DNA of 64,000 nt from Piromyces finnis (taxonomy: Eukaryota > Neocallimastigomycota > Neocallimastigomycetes > Neocallimastigales > Neocallimastigaceae): positions 186,001 through 250,000 of the forward strand of contig MCFH01000016.1 of the NCBI GenBank assembly GCA_002104945.1, written 5' to 3'. This document shows, piece after piece, positions 46,755 to 60,864 of this stretch. Within the stretch, counting starts at the first letter, position 1. Each line of letters starts with the position of its first letter. A program made the translations under genes and the position numbers. Below the pieces are notes generated by a model. It was given only the letters and a program-made list of their open reading frames with translations. It had not been told where the DNA came from and searched no databases.

Positions 46755-49700
46755 ATGTAATAATTTAAATATTGAATTTTAAAGATATAATTGATAATTT
46801 AAATTAATTTGCCTTGGTTAAAATGTTTCTTATTTGTATTCTTTATATATTTCCTTTTTTTTTTTTTTTTTTGTATTTTCTGGTATAAATATATTTTTTA
46901 TAAATAAAAAATAAATAAAAAAAATACAAAAAATGTCTAAATTTTCATAATATTATTTTCAGAATATTAAAATAAAAATGAAATATTAATAGTGTTGTAA
47001 TTTTATTACAAAATAATATTAAAAAGATATTTCTTAAAATTATTTTGTAATTAAAGAAATGACTCGAAAATTTAGAAAGTAATGGTATATGTTAAATCTT
47101 TTGATATTCTTAATTATTATTATGCTATATATAATTAGTTTAATTTCTCTTAAAAATATAGTATATATTTTTAAAAATATTTAGTATTTAATTATTTATT
47201 CATTAAATAATAAAGTCTCTATAAAATAACTCAATACTGTTTGATTATTATTGATATATAATTAAATTAACAGTATTTAATAATTTTATGTTATTTCATA
47301 TTATATAAAAGTTATGACTTCTTTTATAATTTGATTTTTTATATGTATTTTTTTTGTTTTTTAAAAATTTCATAATACATTATTAGTTTGTCTAGATGAA
47401 TGAGTTTGCTGAATTGCAAAAAATAATCGCAAAATATATCTTTGAATATTTATTTACTTTCTTGATTTTGTTATGATATTTATATCCATAAAAAAAATTG
47501 ATATACCAAAAAATATAATATTCTAATGATTTCTATATATAATATACTTTAAAAATAAAGATTTAATTAGTATACATTTTTAAAGTCATTGAAAAACAAA
47601 CATATAAAAAAAAGATATTTATATATAATAATAAAAATGTAATATATATAATATTAATATGTTTTATATAAACTATTTTCAAGATTCCTACTATACTGAA
47701 TATGTTGATGTAATTATATATAATAATTTAATGATTTTTAATGAAAAAATTTCAAACATTTTTGTTGATTCATTTTCTTTTTAGAAAGATATAATATTCT
47801 ATTTGAGTTTCAATTGATTAATTAATACAAAAAATATTTATAATTTAAATTTTTATCAAATTAAAATTTTTCATTTTTAATCCATTTATTAATATAGATC
47901 CTGTTTTATTAAATATAAAAGTGTATTTGTATTATGCTTTTGTATTTACTTTTATACTTGTAATAATAGAAAAGAAAAAAATAAATAGAATTATATGTAA
48001 AAAAATATAATTGTCAACCAAAGTCCATCTATACTTTTATTATATTTCATTTGTCCTTTATTAAATTTCAATTCGTTTGTTTGCGTGTAGTGTGTTTTCT
48101 ACTGTTGATACTTTTAATATTATATATATATTTATTACAATTAATCATTATATTTTAAATTACTTTTAATTCCTTACTTGTTATGATATTTGGTGTACAA
48201 AGATTCTAAGTGACTGACTATTAAAATGTTTTTCTTTTTTTTTAAAAAAAAAATATTTTTTTCTATTTTTGATTGTTTGCTTAAACAATAACCATTACTT
48301 TTTCTCTATATTGTTTTAGGTTACTGTATTTACAAAGAATATATCACTGGTTTTAGATATATATAAAAAAAAAAAAGAAAGAAACCTTTGCTTCTTTTAA
48401 TAATTAAATTAATATTATTCTTATATTGGTGATTAATGTACTATTAATACTATTATTAAATAAAAAAAAGGGTAAAAATAAAAAAAAAAGAAAAAGTACT
48501 AGTATAAGAACAAAAAATTCTTTGAAAGCAAAAAATTCAGCATCATATATTAACATTATTATTTAATATATGCTTCAAGTTAAAATAATATATGATACTC
48601 TTTTATTTATTTAATAAACAAATTTCATTAAAAAACAAAATAAATTAATTTAATTTTTCCGTATATTAGAATATACTATATTTAAATAGATATACATATA
48701 TTTTATATAAATTTTATATAATAATTATATATTATACTTTGTAAAAAAAAAATAAAGTTAAATTTAAAGTTTATATATTATAGTTAAAATAAATTATCAA
48801 TTAAAATTTTTCATGTTTATAAATTACATTAATGCTTATTCAATTTATTATTAAATACCATAATTCATATATCAGAGTATAATGGTAATATATATTTGGT
48901 ATTTAATATTTGGAAAATTATTAATAAGAATTAGAATATATTCTATTCAACTAAATTATATCTATCATTTATTAGGATGAATGATTTTAATAGTATGGTA
49001 TTAATTAAATTTTTATGTAGAGATGGTATAGTTTTATGTAAATTATAAATTGTAATTATATTAGGTCACATGTGTGATACAAATCAATGTTGGGGAAAGA
49101 AAAGGGAAGATGAAAGAAGACTACTTTTTTTTTTTTTTTTAGATACATAATAACATTTAAAAATAAAAAACACTAATTAAAATTAATGATCCAAACTTTA
49201 CAATGGAAATTTTCAATAAAAAATGAAAAAAGATACATGAAGGATAAAGGATAGGATTATTAAAAAAAAATAACTTTTTATCATAACATTAAAATAATTA
49301 TAATTATAAAAATGGATAGATTACACTAATACCAAATAAAATAACGGACATGAATAAATAGAATAGCAGCAATCAAATAGGCATTTATGAATAAGAATAA
49401 ATAAAAAAAAATAATATTCATTGTATATGGAGAGGTTAGCTGAAGAGGATATAAAATTAAAATATTAAAAAATAAAATCATATAAAATTAATTAAACTTA
49501 AAATAGTTTAAAAAAAGTTTTAATATTGTGTTACCATAGATATAAAAGTTAGAGTTTTATATATAAAAAAAAAAAAAAGATGTAGAGGTAGAATAAAAGG
49601 TTCATTACCATTACAATGAATTAAAAACAAATAAAGATATAATGAATATTTCAATCTTCAAATTTTTTTAATTTAGTTCATAAAGGAAATTTTATAGGTC

Positions 49701-52250
49701 TTTTTATATATGTTAACTATGTTAACTATATAATAACTATCAGTAAAAGAAAAAAAAAAACTTTCATAAAAAAAAAGTGTAACATGGAAATTTTACTTTT
49801 ACATACAATTAAATAATATATTAATAAAGTATGTTAATAAAAAAAAAAGTTAGTTTATTAAATTAATAATTTAAAAATTATAAAACTTTGATTTAATAAT
49901 TTTAACATTAGATATATTATTAAGATATATTTTTTAACATTAGATTTTACACCTTCTTCAATTAGTTACAAGTAAAATATTATTACATATATATAAACAT
50001 TAAACATATATACATGTTGTTGTTTGGTTGATTTTTATCTTTTTTCTCTTTCTTTCTTTAATTATTAATAGTGGTTCAGTTCATCCCAACTAAATTAATT
50101 TAAATAAAAAAAATCAAATTAAAATATTTTAATAAAATTTTTTTTTTTTAAATTCAATCTCTTTTTTTTTTTTTAATTTATTTAATTAATTATTATGATA
50201 TTAGATTTATTGCTTTATTATAGGTATAATTAATATTATTATTATTATTATTCTCAAGGTCATGTCTCAAAAAATATCCGTCATATGTTTTGATCTAATT
50301 TTTTTTTTTTTTTGGAAACTGAAAAGTGACATCTGTATTAAATTTGTTTATTTATAATTATTAGCATTATTAATATTAATTTGTATATAGGATTTATTAT
50401 CATTATTAAAATATTAAATGAATTTTATTAAAAATAAGAATTATAAGAAATGACTTTTTTTAAAAAAAAAAAAAATAAAGGATAATTAGTTAAAAATAAA
50501 AAGGTTTATTTTTATTTATTTTTATTATTTTATATATTTCATTCCTAAATATTTGAATATTATAATAATATGTATATTTCATTGATGAATAGATCTAATT
50601 CATACATTTATTAATATATGTTTGTATATAAAGAAAACTCAAACATAATAGATTTATACATATTTTTACATATTTTAAAATAAATGGTTGAGATTTTTCT
50701 AAAACTTTTATTTTCTATTTATAAAATCAATGTAAAATGGATGAAAATTTTATTATTAAAAGTTTTCATCCTTTTTAAAATAACATTTAATATTTTAAAG
50801 TGAACAATTTTATTATTAAATGTTATTTTCTTAAAGTATATAAGAGGTTAAAAAAATGTTTATTAATAACATAAAGATTCATAATAAAATAATGTGACAG
50901 CTATATTATTATTAAATAAATAAAAAAAAAAACTATAATTATTATTCCATTATTAAATAATAGTTATAATGTTAAACAAACCAAGTTTTTTTTTTTTTTC
51001 TTTTTTCGTTTATTCTAATGGAAATAAATTGTTTATGGTATTGTGCTTAAAATTTTCCAATTTTTCATTATTACATAATTATTATGTAGATATGAATTTT
51101 ATATATTATTAAAGTTTTTTTTTTTTTTTTTACTAAAAGTTAAACTTTAAAAAAATATTAAAATATTATGTTAAAAAGAAAAAAAAAAGAAATATAAAAA
51201 AAGGAATAAGAATAACTTGTATAGAACTTGTATAACCCTTTTCTCTATTGAATTTTGAATTTTTTTTTTTTAAATCAATATTAAATATACATTTATATAT
51301 ATAAAAAAAGGGATAATTTAAGTAATACAGAATGTATATAAAAAATATATACAAAATCAAAAATAAATATAAATAAAGTTTTATATATAAATAAATATAT
51401 ATAATATTTTTTTTTTTTTCCTATAATTGATTTTTTTTTTTATTTAATTATTTAGTAAAAAAGTGTATTAAAATTAATAATCTTCAAAAAAAAAAAAAAA
51501 GTAATTATAGTTTTAATGAATATTTTTGAATAAATAAATATAAAATAAATAAAGAAGAATATGATACATTTGAAAATATATATATATATATATACAATAG
51601 TTCAGTAATAATAAAATTTTCAGAATATAATTTTCAAATTTCAAAATTAATAGAATTTTTTTTTATTTAATTTTAAAAGAACAGAAGGAAATGTAAATAA
51701 AATAGAACTGTTAAAACATATATAAAATATTTGGATTAGTAAGAAGTAAATAATAAATGCAATATTATTCAGAAATTTTATTTTTTATAAAATATAGAAA
51801 TTTCCAAAAAACAATGAAATTATTAATAGGGATAAATAAAAAGAAGAATAATAAATAATTAATAGAAATATCTTAATGAATATTACACCTAAAGTATACT
51901 GGATTGAAAAATAAGAGGACTTTATAATATACTGTTAAAAATTATTAGCTTATAGCAATGGTTTCAAATAAAATCCAACATTTTATTTAAATAACATAAA
52001 TAACATTTGAAATAAAATTTAAATTTCAAAAAATATTATTATTAATAATAGTGATATTTATTATGATAAATAATGATAAATTTTATTAACACATCAATAT
52101 TATTACTTGTTTTATATTAAAAAAACTAACTTTTTTTTTTTTTTTCCTTTTTAATATTTTATTCATCAAAAAGAAAAATAGAATTATAAAATAATAAATC
52201 AAAATTATACATTTTATTTTTAAAAATTAAAAAAAAAAATAAAAAATAAA
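46755..52250. other. 5.5 kb gene-free AT-rich region
   Basis: The longest stretch without a gene in the window, between divergent CDH1 and glutamate 5-kinase. I searched both strands for exon-like G+C enrichment, family motifs and tRNA B-box sequence and found none. The longest frame is a short Ile/Phe/Tyr-rich one near 51166-51360 that looks like chance. A non-coding RNA gene cannot be excluded. Confidence 0.55.
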
Positions 52251-54292
52251 ATGGCAAACCAAGATACTTTAGAAAGTATGGTCAATGATGATAATATTAA
52301 TAAATCAACACAATATAAAAAGGGAACCTATACAATCATTATTAAAATAGGAACATCCTCCATTTGTGATGAACATAACTATTTCCCAAAATTAGCAAAT
52401 CTTTCTATGCTTGTTGAAGCAATTATGGAATTAAAAAGTTTAGGTCATAGACCTGTTCTTGTTTCTAGTGGAGCTGTAGGTACAGGTTTAAGACGCTTAA
52501 ATTTCCAACAAAAGCCTACTAAATCTAGAGCTAAAATACAGGTAAATGAGTTATAAAATTAAGAGTTGCACTGGTTTTAGTAAAGAAAAAAAAAGATCAA
52601 CAATTCTAACCCTTGAGATCCAAAAATTTTTAATTATAAAAATCAAATTTAAAGATTTTCTTTGATCTATTTACCAATCATATTTGATCAAATTTAGAAT
52701 CTGCTTAGTAAAAATAAAGATGCTAATATGTATTTACTATTACCTATTTTTATACTATGAATATAAAATTAATAAAAAAAGGCTATTGCTGCTGTAGGTC
52801 AAGGTAGACTTATGAGTAAATATGATACACTTTTTTCTAATTTCAACCAACCAATTGCTCAAGTTTTATTATCAAGATCAGATTTAACAGAAGTAAAAAT
52901 AGAATTAACTATGTTTTTGATAGACTGATATTGTATATAACATAACTAACTTTTTATTTTCAAAATATTCAATTTTTTATTGTGAAATAAAATATAATAA
53001 TGAATAATATCCAATTGCTATTATTTAATTCGTATGATGATAGAGATTCCAATATATCAATGCTTGCAATACCTTTAATGAATTATTAAATATGGGCGTT
53101 ATTCCAATTGTAAATGAAAATGATACTATTTGCAATGAACATTCACGCTATGGTGATAATGATACTCTTTCAGGTATTACTGCCGGTATCGTAAGTTTTG
53201 ATTTCCAAGCAATTTTATGGGAATAATTGAAATAATAAAATGCATATACAATTGAAGAAATCTTATTAAATTATTAATTATATATTTTTATTATAAAATA
53301 AAATATTCTATTATTCATTGTATTAATCCATATATTTTGTTAAAAGACAAATGCTGATTTCCTTTTCTTATTAACAGATGTTGATGCTTTATACACTGAT
53401 AATCCAAGAAATAATCCAGATGCTAAACCAGTACACGTCGTTCGTGATTTAGATGAATTAAATGGTATGATAGTAATAGTGCATTAAATGACCATAAGAT
53501 CTAATGATATATATTTCTTTATCTAATGCCTTTATTTTTATATATTAAATTTTAAATTCTTTATGTATATATATACTATCGATAATATTTTTTCTCTCTC
53601 TCTCTCTTTTTTTTTTTTTTTCTTTCTTCACTATCATAGTAAGTATATCTTCACCAGGATCTGCTATTGGTACTGGTGGTATGTCAACCAAATTAGTTGC
53701 AGCTAATATTGCTTCCAATGCAGGTTGTACTACTGTTATTATGAATGGTAAATATCCAAAGAATATTGTAAAGATTATAAACGAAGCCTCTGAAAATGAA
53801 GGTAAGGAAATTCATCCAGAAATCGGTACTCATTTCTTACCAAAAAATACCTTATTAAGAGACAGAGAATGGTGGATTCGTTTTGGATTAGCTCCAGTTG
53901 GTAAAATTGAAATTAAATTAGAAACCGCTAGAACACTTATTTCCGAAAGATTAATAGTAAAGGAAAATAATGATAACTCAATACAAAAATTCCATTCCAT
54001 TTATCCAGTAGATATTGTCGATACTAAGGATTATTTCTTCCCAAATCAATGTATATCATTAGTTACTTCTATTAAGAATGAACAAACAGGTAAGAATGAA
54101 ATCATTGAAATTGGTCGTGGTTTATCCAACTATACTAGTAGTGAAATCCAATTAATTAAAGGTCATGAAAGTTGCGATATTGTAAATATTCTTGGGGACG
54201 GTGCTAAATCAAGATCTGTTATTTCAAAGGAAAATGTTGGTTTTGCTCTTTCTAAAAAATTAATTCAAACTTTAAATATAAATAGCAATTAA
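52251..54292 (+). CDS. PRO1: Glutamate 5-kinase (proline biosynthesis), 5 exons
   Basis: Catalyses ATP plus L-glutamate to gamma-glutamyl phosphate, the first and feedback-controlled step of proline synthesis in the cytosol. Exons: 52251-52541, 52782-52892, 53044-53190, 53347-53464, 53640-54292; 439 residues, a normal length for fungal Pro1. The amino-acid-kinase domain begins IIIKIGTSS (29-37), with [76 protein letters not shown] and [12 protein letters not shown] (nucleotide and glutamate sites). The C-terminal part carries [14 protein letters not shown] and a PUA-like tail with [18 protein letters not shown]. All introns are GT-AG. There is no fused glutamyl-phosphate reductase, unlike plant/animal P5CS, which fits a fungal-type pathway. 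Confidence 0.96.
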
Positions 54293-56317
54293 ATATTATC
54301 ATCAAATAGAATAACCTATGACCCTTGAAAACTTTACCAAAATGTACAAAACAAAAACAAACAAGCAAATAAGTAAAAAAAAGTCCTTTGCTTGTTTTAT
54401 CCATAAAAATTATTTATTTAAGAAAAAACAAAACAAAAATTAATATGAAAATATTCATCATCAAAATATTTATTAAAAAACAAGTAATAAAAAAGAATAG
54501 AGTAAATTTATATTTATAAAATTAACTTTTGATTAATACAAGGATTAATCTGATTCTATTTTTTATAGTTTTATTAAATAAAAAAAAAAAAAAAATTAAT
54601 TTATTTTATTGTTAAAACTAATAATATAAAATAATAATAATTAGAAAATAAATGTATTTTTTTTTATTTTTTAACATTTCAAAAAATAATTAAAAAAAAA
54701 ATAACAAGCAAATAAAATTTCAATAAAATAAAATAATAAATAAAAAAAAAAAAGAAACATTTATTTTTTTAAAATCTTCAAAGAAAAATTATATATAACA
54801 AGGCTGAATTTGAATATATATATATTATTATTTAAAAAAAAAAAAAAAAATAGAGAAAGAGATAGAGTAGAATTAAAATGCATAAATATTTAATTTTTTG
54901 ATTTTTGTAGTGAAGTTTTATTTTGGAGAGAATAATAATGAAAAAAAAAAAAAAAAAGTAATGATGAACTAAATATATCAAATAATGATATACATATATA
55001 CATGTAAATTAATTAAAATTAAGGTTTATAATAGTAAAAAAAAAAAAAAAAAGCCAACAAAATGGTAGTTAATATTTACAATTAAAATATTCTGCTATTA
55101 AAAAGTATATTATTTAATATGTATTATATGTACATTACATTTTTTTATATTATATCAAAGTGAATAATCCAAAAGTCACTCTATGAATTTAATTAAACCA
55201 TGAATAATAAATAATAATAATAAGATTATATAGAGGGACAAGTTTCATTTAAAAAGGAATCATATCATAATAAAAAAAAAAATTATTAATATTTTATATC
55301 AAAATACATTTTATTATAAATATGATACACTATATAGTAAAAAAAAAAAAAAAAAAAAAAAACATATCTATTTTCTTTTAAAAATGTAATGTACAATTTC
55401 AAAGTGTAAAAAGAATTATGAGTGGAATTTAAATTTTTTTTTAACTTTAATAAAAAAAAATAAAGAATTCATAAGACTATTAATTAATGGAGGCTGTCAT
55501 TACTTTCAACTGATTTTACTACACCCACTAAATAGTTAAATTAATTTTTTTTATTAATGCAGTACATATTATAAAATTTTGATTGAATAATTAATTATTA
55601 TCATTATTTCTTATCCTCATCATTCAAAGTATTATTAATTAATATTTTAAGATTTCTTTTTTTTTTTTTTAAAAGAGTGTTAATTAAAATTTAAAAAATA
55701 TATTGTATAAATATAATAAATAGTATAAGGACTCTTCTTTAAAAATATTAATAATTAGTTCTTTTTATTTGAAAATGCTATCTTTCAGTTATTCAGATTA
55801 CATAAAAAAAAATTTTTATTTATTTATAAAAATTTACAAAAAAGGAAATAATCAAGATTAAATCATCAATAAAATATTTTTAAAATTAATTTAATTGAAT
55901 ATAATCTAATAAATATAAATAATATATGAAAAAAACATTTTATAACCAAACAAACAAAAAAAAAAATTCTTTTTTTCTTTAAAATGAAAAGGAAAAATAT
56001 TTTATAAATGAGAATTTAAAGAAGAAGAAGAAAAAAAAAAAAAAAAAAGTAATTGAAATATATAAAAGATAAAGAAAACAACAACAACAACATATATATT
56101 ACCCATATATATTAGAAAATAAATGATATTATTTTATTATTCATAAAGTAGAAAACTAATTGTGTATATATTACCAAAAATAATAAATAATATTTTATCT
56201 CAAATAAAGTTGGTTATAATCAGTAAATTTTCATTACAATAGAAAGAAAAAAATATAAAGTGTTTAATTTCTCTCTCTCTCATTCTTTTTTTTTTTTAAA
56301 TAAAAGTTTCAGTATAA

Positions 56318-56359
<42 letters not shown>

Positions 56360-56642
56360 AAAGGGAATTTATTTTAATCATAAATAGATTATATAGTAGT
56401 AAAATCAATAAGTACTTTTAAATACAATTTAATCATTTTAGTCAGTATTTATATTAGTAAGTAAAACCACTTTGCAAAAAAAAAAAAGTATTTCTTTTTT
56501 TCTTATATAATAATAATTAAAGCGTCATTCAGACTTTAAACAAATATATTGTTATACAGCAAAGATAATTTTCATTTTCACATTTTCAATTTATTTGGTA
56601 TTTTTTAAGTAAAATTTACATTTATTATATTAAAAGTTAAAA
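54293..56642. other. 2.3 kb gene-free AT-rich region
   Basis: Intergenic between two plus-strand genes. It contains A runs (about 22 at 55340-55361; about 39 at 56319-56357), a CT-dinucleotide tract near 56271-56281, and otherwise featureless AT-rich DNA. Confidence 0.6.
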
Positions 56643-57946
56643 ATGAAATGCTTGTATTTTATAGCCGCACTTTTATTTTTATTCCATGGTAATTATATAA
56701 TACTAAATAAACAAAACATATTCAACTTTTAATATTAAAGATAATAATTTAAAATTTTTAAATTAAATTTTAATATTTATAATAGTTCATTCCGTCTATA
56801 GTCAACATTTAGAGAATTTTAATAATGGTAGGTTTTCATTATACAAAAAGATAAAAAAAAAAAAAAAGAACAACATATATAATAATATTTATTAATAATT
56901 TATAAATTTTATTTTATTGATTTTAATGTATTAAAAATATAATAGAAGAAAATCCAATAATAATAGAATGGGTCAATGATAAGAGTGGCAAATGTCAAAC
57001 TTATTCTATTTATGAAGATGATGTTTTATTGAAATCTAATATTCCAATTATTAATAATAAAGTTGATGCTGTTGACCTTCATCACAAGCATGGTAAACTT
57101 ATTTTAAAATGCGATTCCTATGTTAAACAAAAAAGAACAATCGAAGATGATAAAGGTGAAACATCATTATTAGAAGAGAATTCTCTTGAAGAAAGTGATG
57201 ATACAGATGATGATTCACTTATTGATTCCATTGATAATATTTACACACCTAGTGATGAAAAAGAAGAAGAAGAAAAAGGGGAATCTCTTTTTGAAAAAAT
57301 CTTTAAAATAAATAAAGTCGAGAATAAAAATAAAGATGGTGAAACAGAATCTAATCCTATTACCAACAATAAAAATGATTCTTCAAAAAATAATAAGGAG
57401 AACAATAGTTATGACAATTCCGATGATGATAAATCGGGCAAAGATGGAAATAATCAGGATAAAACTAATGTTGATGACGACAATAAAAACTCAAGTTATG
57501 ATACTAATAATAGAATGGATTTAAATAAAGATACTACTAATAATAATGAAAATAAAAATGATGAAAATGATGGAGAAAGTAAGGATTATCATCAGGAAAA
57601 AGGAAATAATGATAATGATAATGGTAAAGGCGATAATGATAAGTTATCAATAGAATCTGAAAAGGATGATAAAGATATTAATCCAATCCAATTAGGTGTA
57701 GGTGTTTCCTTATCCTTTTTATTAACTAGTGGAATGTTTTTATCTGTTATGAAAATAAGGAAAATGTCAGAACTTCAATTAGAAGTTAATGCACAAGAAA
57801 TGTCAGCCAATTCAGTTTACATTCCTTCCCCAAGAATTTCAAATTCAGGTTCAATGTCTTTATCTATGTCTTCATTAGAACTTGGTAATGCTGCTTCTCT
57901 TCATGAAAATTCATTTACATCAACTTTAAATTCAATTATTGTTTAG
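56643..57946 (+). CDS. Unrecognised single-pass membrane protein with signal peptide, 3 exons
   Basis: No family is recognised. Exons: 56643-56688, 56786-56827, 56946-57946; 362 residues. It begins MKCLYFIAALLFLFHGVHSV, a clear signal peptide with likely cleavage near residue 20-23. A short extracellular region follows with two Cys (SGKCQTY and LKCDSY), then a long Asp/Glu/Asn/Lys-rich, probably disordered segment to about residue 275. Residues about 279-298 (LGVGVSLSFLLTSGMFLSVM) form one membrane span followed by KIRK, so the predicted topology is type I with a 60-residue cytosolic Ser-rich tail (SGSMSLSMSSLELG). The intron-1 junction splits the signal peptide. It could be a cell-surface sensor or wall-associated protein, which is a guess from layout only. 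Confidence 0.82.
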
Positions 57947-58920
57947 AAACAAGTCATCAATTACTATACATTATTCTTTTCTTTTCTTTCTTTCTTTCTT
58001 TCTTTTTTTTTTTTTTAAAAAAAAAAGATTCAATTAAATCAACCGTCACCAACAGAAAAATGTAAAAACTTTTTTTGTTATAGATTTAATTATTTATCCT
58101 TTTTATTATAATAATTAATAGATTATATATATATATAGGATGATCCTATAAATTTTATTAAAAACTAATTATTTGATGTTTTATTAAACCAAATTATTAA
58201 TTTTTAAATATTTATATATATAAAGTATAGAAGTAAAGGCTTTTTTTTTTTTCTTTCTTTTCCTCTTAAATTATTATTTTAAATTATTTAATCTCTTTTC
58301 ATTTAAATTATGAATTCAAACTCATTACACTGTAATTTTTTTTTCATCCTATTTATAATATGATGATCTTTGTAAATGATTATAATTTTCATTTTTTTTT
58401 TTTTTTAAATAACTTTAATGTTAATTTTTAATAGGTGCTATATGTTATCCTATATAATAACTATTAAAAATAAAAATACTAAAGACTCATGTCAAGACAA
58501 TCCCTATATTTAAAAATATATATAAAAAAAAAAAAATACAACTCTGAAAATATTAAACTTTTTATTATATATTAACAGAGAAATTTGAATTATTTAAATA
58601 TAAATTTGTATAAAAAAAAAAAAATAATAATCAAAGAAATAAATAATGTTTAGTCATTATTTTTATATTTTATACAAATTACAAAAAAAAAAAAAAAAAA
58701 AAAATAAACATTTAATATTATAAACTTTCATAATATCAAAACAATTGTCAAATAATAGAATACCTTTTGAATGGCAAAAACTTTTTTTTTCCTTATTTCT
58801 TTTTATTATTATATTTATTTCTATTTATTAGTATATATATATATATATATATATTTATTTTTTTTTTTTTGTATATTGAATGAATGTAATTATTTTAATT
58901 TATTATGATAATGATGATAG
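57947..58920. other. Convergent intergenic DNA
   Basis: Between the membrane-protein stop and the enkurin-gene stop. It contains a CTTT-rich tract at 57975-58016 and an A run at 58683-58704. No coding sequence is seen. Confidence 0.6.
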
Positions 58921-59523
58921 CTAAACATTTTTTAAGGTTTCAAAATCTTCTTTCATTACTAATACTCTTTTTTGACTAAACATTTCAATGGCTTTATCGA
59001 TTTCTTCTATTTTGTCTGTTAATTCTTTTTTACGAGTTTTGATTCGTAAAGTTTCACTGGTTATTGGGAATTTTCTTATTTCATCTAAGATTATGGTTTT
59101 ATCTATTGATACATCAACATATTTTTATTTATATAATATAAATATATATAATTTATTTTATTTTTTTTTTTTTAAAAAAAGATTAATATTATTTTATAGA
59201 TATTTTTAGATATTCTTTATAATTGTTCTTTTTTTTTTTATTCAAAAATGATAGTTGTAATGATATTTGATATTTTAATAATAATTTACTTTTGTTAAGA
59301 TATTCTAAGGTTTCCAATCTATCGGTTTCTGGTAGAACTATTTATGATAATGGTAGAAATGATCGTTATTATTATGTTATTATTAAATGAAAAAATCAAT
59401 ATATTCTTTATAAATATTTAAATATATTAAATATAGTAAATATAAATTACCCATCATATCTTCTGGTATACTATTGTAAAATAAAAATATATAATTATAA
59501 AGAAATTAGATATTCATAATAAT

Positions 59524-59570
<47 letters not shown>

Positions 59571-60864
59571 TTGTAATATTAATTATTATTGAATTAATTA
59601 AAAAAATACTTACTATCCTTGTTGTTCTTTTTCCATTATTTTTCGTTGTTCTTCTTGCCATTTTTGTTTTCTATTGATTAAACTAATATAATTGTAAAAA
59701 TTCATTAATTTATATATATTATCATTTAATAGTTACAACAATTATATATAATTTTTAAGATTATTATTATTTTTTTTTCATTTATATTCTTACTATTGTG
59801 GTATTGTTCCTATTTTTGTTTTCCTATGGAGTTCTTTCGTTTCTTTTTTTGGGGTATTCTAAAGATATAGAATATTTATTATAAAAAAGTATATTTGATT
59901 TTTTTATATAAAATTACTGATTAGAAAGATGTTTTTTTTTTTTTTTTTTTTTTTTTTTACATCTATAAAACTTTATAATAGATGAACTATATATATGTTT
60001 GCTTCCTATACCTTTTGTTGTATTTTCTTTTGAATGCTTATTTTATTTTCTTTAATAAAATTTTTATTTCTATAGTTATCATTTGAATGTGTTTTTAATA
60101 GATTTAATTGATTAAATCGTTCTTGTAATTCATCCATCATATTTAATTCTGCTGCTTTAGCAGCAGCAGAAGCATTTTTTGGTGTTGTCATTCCTGAAGT
60201 GATTCGTGATTCATTAGGTGATGTCTTTATTATTATTATTATCACCATCATCAATATGTATAAAGAATAAAACAATATATATATTTTTTAAAAAAAAAAA
60301 ACAATAATGAATATTAGAAATAATTCTAAAAAAATATATATATGTAATTTCTTATAATATATAACTTAAAAGTTGTGTGATAATTACACGACGAGTTGAA
60401 ATCTTTGATGAAACATTAGAAAATTGCTTAAGTTTAAAAGGTTGAGGTTTAGGTATGGCTTCCATCTTTTTTTTTTTTTTTTTTCAAAATATAGATAATT
60501 ATTATAAAAAAAAAATTAATGTTTTTGATTTATTTAATTTTTTATGGCAATGGCTATAATGATTACCATTTTTTTTTCTTTATAAGCTTGTTCTTGTAAT
60601 TTGATTCTCATATAATTTTCTTTGGCATGATTTTTTGGTACACCTCCTTTTCTTCGTATTTCATCTCTTTTTTTTTTTTTTTTTTTTAGATATTTTATAT
60701 TTTCAGTAATATAATAATTTACATAGACAAGATTAGTATTAGTAAGTATTTATATTAATTTTATTATCCATTCTTTTTATATACCTTATTCCGTTGGTTG
60801 GGCAAAGAATTGACTTTACTGCACTTCCACTAGATTGTTTTTGAGCTATTTTATGAGCATCCAT
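58921..60864 (-). CDS. Enkurin-domain (ENKD1-like) flagellar/ciliary protein, 9 exons
   Basis: Enkurin-domain proteins bind microtubules and sit in or near cilia and basal bodies. Exons on the minus strand: 60864-60785, 60666-60567, 60465-60388, 60224-60012, 59858-59794, 59682-59614, 59470-59451, 59337-59290, 59102-58921; 284 residues. An N-terminal basic helix (KNHAKENYMRIKLQEQ) resembles the DHEKENLRRI segment of ENKD1, followed by AIPKPQPFKLKQF. The C-terminal enkurin domain spans about 174-276: GTIPQYLINRKQKWQEE, IPEDMMVLPETDRLETLEYL, IRKFPITSETLRIKTRKKEL, IEEIDKAIEMFSQKRVLV. Exon 7 is 20 nt and splits the conserved IPED segment. Every phase joins exactly, which supports the many small exons. 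The match to ENKD1 is from memory of the family, strongest in the last 70 residues. Confidence 0.86.

Noticed and set aside
46755..52250. Hidden gene, tRNA or transposon in the 5.5 kb gap
   Set aside because: No tRNA B-box-like sequence, no family motif, no exon-like G+C rise and no terminal repeats were seen on either strand.
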